In this document: positions 59,433-64,000 of the stretch, in pieces
Numbering within the stretch: the stretch's first letter is position 1
How the letters are laid out: each line of letters begins with the position of its first letter
Assembly (NCBI GenBank): GCA_025200525.1
Contig: CM045763.1
Coordinates: 153,270,246-153,334,245 of the forward strand
Length of the DNA: 64,000 nt
Source: Camellia lanceoleosa
Taxonomy: Eukaryota; Streptophyta; Magnoliopsida; Ericales; Theaceae
Reading direction: 5' to 3'
Notes under the pieces: generated by a model
Databases searched by the model: none
Told to the model about the DNA's origin: nothing
Seen by the model: the letters and a program-made list of their open reading frames with translations, nothing else
Position numbers and translations under genes: made by a program

Positions 59433-59657
59433 GCTTTTTCTTCTCTCTCTTTAAGTATATGTAATTTTTCACTTCATCAATAAAACAAATCGATTCTCTT
59501 TTAGCATATTTGTTTTTAGTAGAAAGTAACTTTTGTAAGTTAGTAGCATTGTAAACATAGTTGGCCGGATTAAACCAACTATGACCCCTCCTAAGCCCAG
59601 GATAAGGATCCAGGCTGCAGGACGTTTGGTCGGAATAACCAAACACTATATTCTAGG

Positions 59658-60552
59658 TTGGTTGGATTACACCAACTCTTTGTACTCTTCAGCCGAAGTA
59701 AGTGTATGGCTGAAGAGTGGTTGGCTGGATTAAACCAACACTTTGCACTCTTCAGCCGAAGTAAGTTATATCGGCTGAAGAGTGGTTGGCTGGATTAAAC
59801 CAACACTTTGTACTCTTCAGCCGAAGTAAGTGTATGGCTGAAGAGTGGTTGGCTGGATTAAACCAACACTTTGCACTCTTCAGCCGAAGTAAGTTATATC
59901 GGCTGAAGAGTGGTTGGCTGGATTAAACCAACACTTTGTACTCTTCAGCCGAAGTAAGTGTATGGCTGAAGAGTGGTTGGCTGGATTAAACCAACACTTT
60001 GTACTCTTCAGCCGAAGTAAGTGTATGGCTGAAGAGTGGTTGGGTGGATTAAACCAACACTTTGTTCTCTTCAAGAAGTAAGTTATATCGGTGAAGAGTG
60101 GTTGGTCGGATTAAACCAACACTTTGTACTCTTCAAAGTAAGTATATGGTCAAGAGTGGTTATTGGATTAAACCAACGCTTTGTACTCTTCAGCCGAAGT
60201 AAGTGTATGGCCGAAGAGTGGTTGGCTGGATTAAACCAACACTTTGCACTCTTCAGCCGAAGTAAGTGTATGGCTGAAGAGTGGTTGGCTGGATTAAACC
60301 AATGCTTTGTACTCTTCAGCCGAAGTAAGTGTATGGCTGAAGAGTGGTTGGCTGGATTAAACCAACACTTTGCACTCTTCAGCCGAAGTAAGTTATATCG
60401 GCTGAAGAGTGGTTGGCTGGATTAAACCAACACTTTGTACTCTTCAGCCAAAGTAAGTTATATCGGCTGAAGAGTGGTTGGCTAGATTAAACCAACACTT
60501 TGTACTCTTCAGCCGAAGTAAGTTATATCGGCTGAAGAGTGGTTGGCTAGTA
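59658..60552. repeat. Tandem array of a 63-65-bp hairpin unit in element B
   Basis: About 14 units. Each has GTTGG...TTAAACCAAC, then CTCTTCAGCCGA, a short loop AAGTAAGTTATA or AAGTAAGTGTAT, then TCGGCTGAAGAG or the slightly shorter ATGGCTGAAGAG. The 12-bp arms make a strong stem. Two loop variants alternate irregularly. Two units near 60062-60160 have lost bases in the arms. Partial precursor units occur at 59555-59660. Confidence 0.95.
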
Positions 60553-60700
60553 AGATATATAGCTAAACCGGGACCCTAGTGCAAATAAGTTTATGAAAAA
60601 AAAAAAAAAAAACCCGGAATAAGAGTTGAAGAAAATTTTTCATTAAAAAACAGAGAAGTACAAGTGCAGGGGCCGTAACCCAGTTACAGATTCGAGACAA

Positions 60701-62782
60701 TCAACGTAAGAGATCTTCAAATTCAGCGTCAAAGTCATCAACAGCGTCTGTGCGGAGTCCGGTGTTGTTCGGGGATACCGTCTGAGCTGGGAGTCCGGTT
60801 ACAGTAAGCACATCGGTTCCAGTTGGCTCCACGTCAGTGAGACCCTCAACAACCGGTTCCAACCGAACTGTTTGCTCGTTCGGTCGATCATTGACGACCG
60901 GAGTGTCCGTCGACTCGTCCTCATCATCTTCTTCGTCATCAGATGACCCCATAAATTGCTTCTGCAGATCCTCAGCATAGTCTTTCAGTGAGGCCAGAAT
61001 GAAATACTCGGGAGCGTTGTAGACCTCGGTTTCAGGTCCACAACTGAGCTTCTCCACTGCACTTCTCCAGCCACACTTGAAGAATAAATCTTTAGCTGCT
61101 TCACATTGTTGGGTATAGCCAGCTTCGGCTTCTTTGAAACCTTCTTTGGTTGCGTCTTCAACCTTCTTCTTCAGCTCTGCTATTTCGGCGTCCTTTTTGG
61201 TTTCCAGATGCGCCATCTCCCACAAGTACTTGTCTTTCACCTCGGTCACGGCGCGCAGTTTATCACTGTCAGCCGAGGCAACTAGTCCGGTCAGACGTGC
61301 TACCTCGGCCTCCAGTTCGGCCGACCTCTGCTTAGACAATGTTAGCTCGGCAGTCCTGGTCTCGGCTTCCCTCATTGCTTGCCTTGTTGTTTTGCGGAGC
61401 GCCATTATTTGCCCATGAGCTATTGTGTTCTTCTGAATGGCCTGCAAAAGAATAGTTCCTTTTTAGCCGAGCTGAGAGTTGGAAGAAATTAGACTGATCA
61501 GAAGAGGACAGTGCTGCTTACCAATACCATGGACTTCGAGTCGAATCGAAGGACTTCATTTCTGTTGAGCTGCTTGCTGTGGTGCTCCATGTCTTTGGGA
61601 AGGCAAACACCCCTGGCCAGGTTGAAGGCTAGTAAGTGATCCTTCTCAGCAACAACCGAGTCGCGGTCTTGGATATCTCGGTTGTTGAAGACGAGGGGTG
61701 GAGCCCATGTGTTGGTATCGGCCGGTCACCGCTTGTACCGGGGCTCGATGCGAGGCCGGGGCTCGGTGGAAGGATGGTGTCATCTTCGTCAACCAAACGC
61801 TGCTCGGTCTCGGTAGTCCGGGCGCGCTTAGCTCAGCGAGAAGATGATGGCTGTTGAGTTGGGAGTGCCACCACGGCTTCAGTTGTTTGGCCGGTTTGTG
61901 GCACCTCGGCCCTAGTTGTTGCGGTGAGGAGGGCCTTCAATTTGTTTTTCTTTGCCATTTCTTGTTCGGCTGTGAGTGGCACTAGGTTTATCTCGGGCAA
62001 GGTGGGGTCCGGTTCTGGTGCTTCCTCGAGAAGAAATTCGGTCACCCTCGCCGGCATCATGTGAACAGTAGGTCGGCTCGAAATCGAGGAGTGTTGCCCA
62101 ACTCCGTTCTTTGACCTTGAGTGCGGCGCGGAGTACTGCAAGGTTGGGATAGTTGTAGTTGGAGAGGAGATGAGCCTTATCTGCAAAAGAAGACAAGTGT
62201 TAGTCCGGTTCAGTATGAGAGTCAAATTAAAAGAAAAGGAGGAATGGAAACCGAAGTCTGTATACCGGGCTCCCCTTGTTTCCAATTTATTCTTCGGCCT
62301 GGGATTCGGGCTTGGAAGTCCTCAAAATTCCCAGACACCCAAAAGAAGTCATCATCGTTGACATCTTTATCCGGTGTATGTTTTATGATTTTTTCTCGGC
62401 CACGGCGTACCCTTAAGTAGTAGCACCAGCCTTCGTTTTTGGATCCTATTGAGTATTGATGGAATAGCTCGGCTAGACCGAGGTTGAGACCGTTTTGGTG
62501 GTTCAGTGCGGCTATTCCCATTATTATGCGGTATGTATTGGTGGAAAGCTGGGTAGGGCAGAGTCTGGTCTGTCTGAGGAATTCACAGAGCAATGGCTGG
62601 ACTGGGAATCTAAGTCCGGTCTCAATTATTGATTGGAGGGTGAATGAGACGAAGCCTTCCTTGCCCCAGAGGTCTACACCTTGTTCGGCCAGGGTGAGGT
62701 TTACATCGGTTGGTATGTGGTAGTCTTTCCGGAATTCGGCTAGACCTCCAGGGGTTTCTACCAAAAATCTGTATTTCCCCAT
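60701..62782 (-). pseudogene. Antisense extra gene of element B: 'putative gypsy type transposon'-like, three exons
   Basis: Opposite to pol. Exon 1 (62782-62266) begins MGKYRFLVETPGGLAEF and contains ETGLRFPVQPLLCEFL and LCPTQLSTNTYRIIMGI, matching PF04195-type proteins, and ends DDDFFWVSGNFEDFQ. Intron 62265-62181. Exon 2 (62180-61522) begins DKAHLLSNYNYPNLAVLRA and passes through LPEINLVPLTAEQE to LRFDSKSMVL; one frame change is needed at about 62040. Intron 61521-61442, both with GTA donors and TTTTGCAG acceptors. Exon 3 (61441-60701) is a coiled coil starting AIQKNTIAHGQ, followed by CGWRSAVEKLSCGPETE, ILASLKDYAEDLQKQFMG and an acidic SSDDEEDDEDEST tail, ending TGA. Role unknown. Far less decayed than its element A homologue. 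Confidence 0.82.
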
Positions 62783-63955
62783 TTATTTTATAAGTTATAA
62801 ATAATTTATTTCGGCTGAAAGGCTGTTAAGAAGCTCGGCTTAGCGCGCAGACGTGTCTGGGTGACCTAAGTCTGCAAAGTGGAAGAACAAGGTGTTAAGC
62901 ACAGATCATTGACCGTACTACAAAAAACAGAGGGAGAAAAGACAAGTCCTATTTCGGCTACACAGGGTGTTACAAGGACCTATTTCGGTTTCAACGAAGT
63001 GCTTATCTCAGCTCGTCAGGATGTCAGGTTATCTCGGCTAACCTAAGGGTTTGTTACTCCGGTTAGGCATCAAGGGACAGTTTTCTGGGTTCGGTTTAGG
63101 AACTCAGAAACTTGGCTTAGCCCCCCAAGGCTTAGCTCGGTCAAGGGCTTAAGGACTTTTAGTTTGGTGGGTTTTCATTTCGGCTAGGATGAATCAGTTA
63201 ATGGCCTAATGAAACTGATGTGACAGTTCTAGTTCGGTTTCAATCTACCTGGATCTATGTGTAGTAAGAACAGTGTTCTAGTCCGGTTGGACGTATTCTT
63301 TGGATCAAATAAAGTGTTCTACTTGCTGTTACTCGAGAATTCTTGAAGTTCTAGCATTTTACAGGTAAGTTCTTTCCAGAAACGATATAAAACTAATAAC
63401 ATACAAGGTGTTTTGCAAAAACACGTGCAACAGAATACAGGAAATAAGAAGAGATTCATAAGCTTACCTGGTAAGGAGATAGGATTGGAGGAGGGAGTGA
63501 TAGCAACAGTAAGAATGCGAGCTCAGAAGTTGGAAAGAATTGAAAAAGCAGAAGCACAGAGAGAGAGAGAGCACAAGGAGATGAACAGGGTTTGGTATGA
63601 TTCAAATGTGAAGAGTTCTTTTGGCGAAAAGGGCCAAAAGAGCGGGAACTGTTTAATTTTTTCGAAGTACGAGGGCGGCGCGACAGCTGTAAAGAGCCAA
63701 TCGGAGGCTGCCACGTGTCCCCAGAAGGGGAAGCGTTTCAGTTGCTATCACTGAAGAGACGTTTTGACCGGACGAGCGCAGTACGGCCCAAGTTTAGCTC
63801 GGTTGGATAGGTTAAATGGTTTTTAGCTCGGCCGGGTAAGTTAAAAGGTTCTTAGGTCGGCTGAAGAAGCTCAAAGCTTTAGCTCGGCGGGAGTGATTGA
63901 AACTGTGGCTCGGCCGAATAGACAGGTAATCCCAAATCATGCTTTGCAGATGGAA
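62783..63955 (-). promoter_or_regulatory. Leader and probable promoter region of the antisense gene of element B
   Basis: On the minus strand this 1.2 kb precedes the start codon. It contains many AGCCGAG and ACCGAG-like motifs but no ORF supported by similarity. The plus-strand frame at 63413-63754 is likely a chance ORF within this leader. Confidence 0.4.
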
Positions 63956-63967
63956 TTAAGGGGCAAT
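63953..63967 (+). promoter_or_regulatory. Polypurine tract of element B
   Basis: AATTAAGGGGCAAT directly precedes TGAGAGG, the LTR start; it primes plus-strand DNA. Confidence 0.85.
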
Positions 63968-64000
63968 TGAGAGGGTAATTTATATTGGTAAATTGGGCCG
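63968..64000 (+). repeat. 3' LTR of element B, first 33 bases
   Basis: TGAGAGGGTAATTTATATTG... matches the start of the 5' LTR (52730) with two differences in 33 bases. Continues beyond the window. Confidence 0.9.

Larger units (their letters stand above)
52730..64000 (+). mobile_element. Tat-like Ty3/Gypsy LTR retrotransposon (element B), continues past window
   Basis: The 5' LTR (52730-53465), PBS, gag, pol with dual RNase H and integrase run on the plus strand. A tandem array, an antisense three-exon gene, a polypurine tract and the first 33 bases of the 3' LTR follow. The architecture matches element A. Stops, mostly of the CAG-to-TAG and TGG-to-TGA type, disable gag and pol, yet frames are far longer than in element A. 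Confidence 0.93.

Noticed and set aside
59658..60552. Possible CRISPR-like array
   Set aside because: Units are fully tandem with no unique spacers, in a plant retrotransposon; it is a satellite-type repeat.
63413..63754. Plus-strand frame near the end of element B
   Set aside because: Overlaps the leader of the antisense gene; Glu/Arg-rich part derives from a GAGAGA repeat.

Overview
The window is nuclear DNA from a flowering plant, probably a eudicot, although the species cannot be named from sequence alone. The signs are an AT-rich background, GT-AG introns, a plant-type tRNA-His gene, a CYP94-like P450 fragment, and very dense plant transposable elements (Copia, chromovirus, Tat-like Gypsy, CACTA, hAT-like, Mutator-like, many MITEs, a tRNA-derived SINE). 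Nearly all coding material belongs to mobile elements. Host content is one tRNA gene, one unidentified multi-exon gene, and the P450 fragment.

Left part (1-6666): a Ty1/Copia element on the minus strand, cut by the window edge. It was split by a non-autonomous CACTA element (868-4249, TSD CTT), which was itself hit by an LTR retrotransposon now reduced to a solo LTR (973-3229, TSD GCTTT). The Copia LTR also holds a Tourist-like MITE. Positions 6667-12450 are intergenic DNA packed with small inverted-repeat elements. One TIR element (8029-9489) carries a piece of a P450 gene. A tRNA-derived SINE with a 17-bp TSD lies at 12230-12421.

Middle left (13002-18223): exons of an unidentified plus-strand gene with mostly clean splice sites. 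One intron join is out of phase, and a 45-bp tandem duplication doubles one 3' splice site in frame. From 18224 to 22132 the DNA is AT-rich intergenic, with a Mutator-type MITE and inverted arrays of an ACGT-rich minisatellite.

Centre (22138-46412): one large Tat-like Ty3/Gypsy element (element A), minus-strand gag-pol, bounded by the TSD ACTAG. It contains a solo LTR (25685-28094), a 9.4-kb chromovirus (29355-38748, TSD AATGT), a hAT-like composite (42244-43200) and a MITE in one LTR. Positions 46418-52729 are intergenic and hold a tRNA-His gene (46787-46857), a 1.4-kb near-perfect foldback element and further MITEs.

Right end (52730 to beyond 64000): a second Tat-like element (element B) on the plus strand. 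It has a 5' LTR, PBS, gag, protease, RT, two RNase H domains, integrase, about 14 hairpin-forming tandem repeats, an antisense ORF, a polypurine tract and the first 33 bases of the 3' LTR.

The most interesting signal is shared by elements A and B. Both carry, between pol and the 3' LTR, a tandem array followed by a gene on the opposite strand to gag-pol. That gene has three exons and two short introns in both copies, an N-terminal segment resembling the plant 'putative gypsy type transposon' family, a coiled coil and an acidic tail. Extra ORFs in Tat-lineage elements are already known. The conserved intron plan in an antisense gene, which survives because the genomic RNA cannot be spliced at those sites, deserves a closer look.
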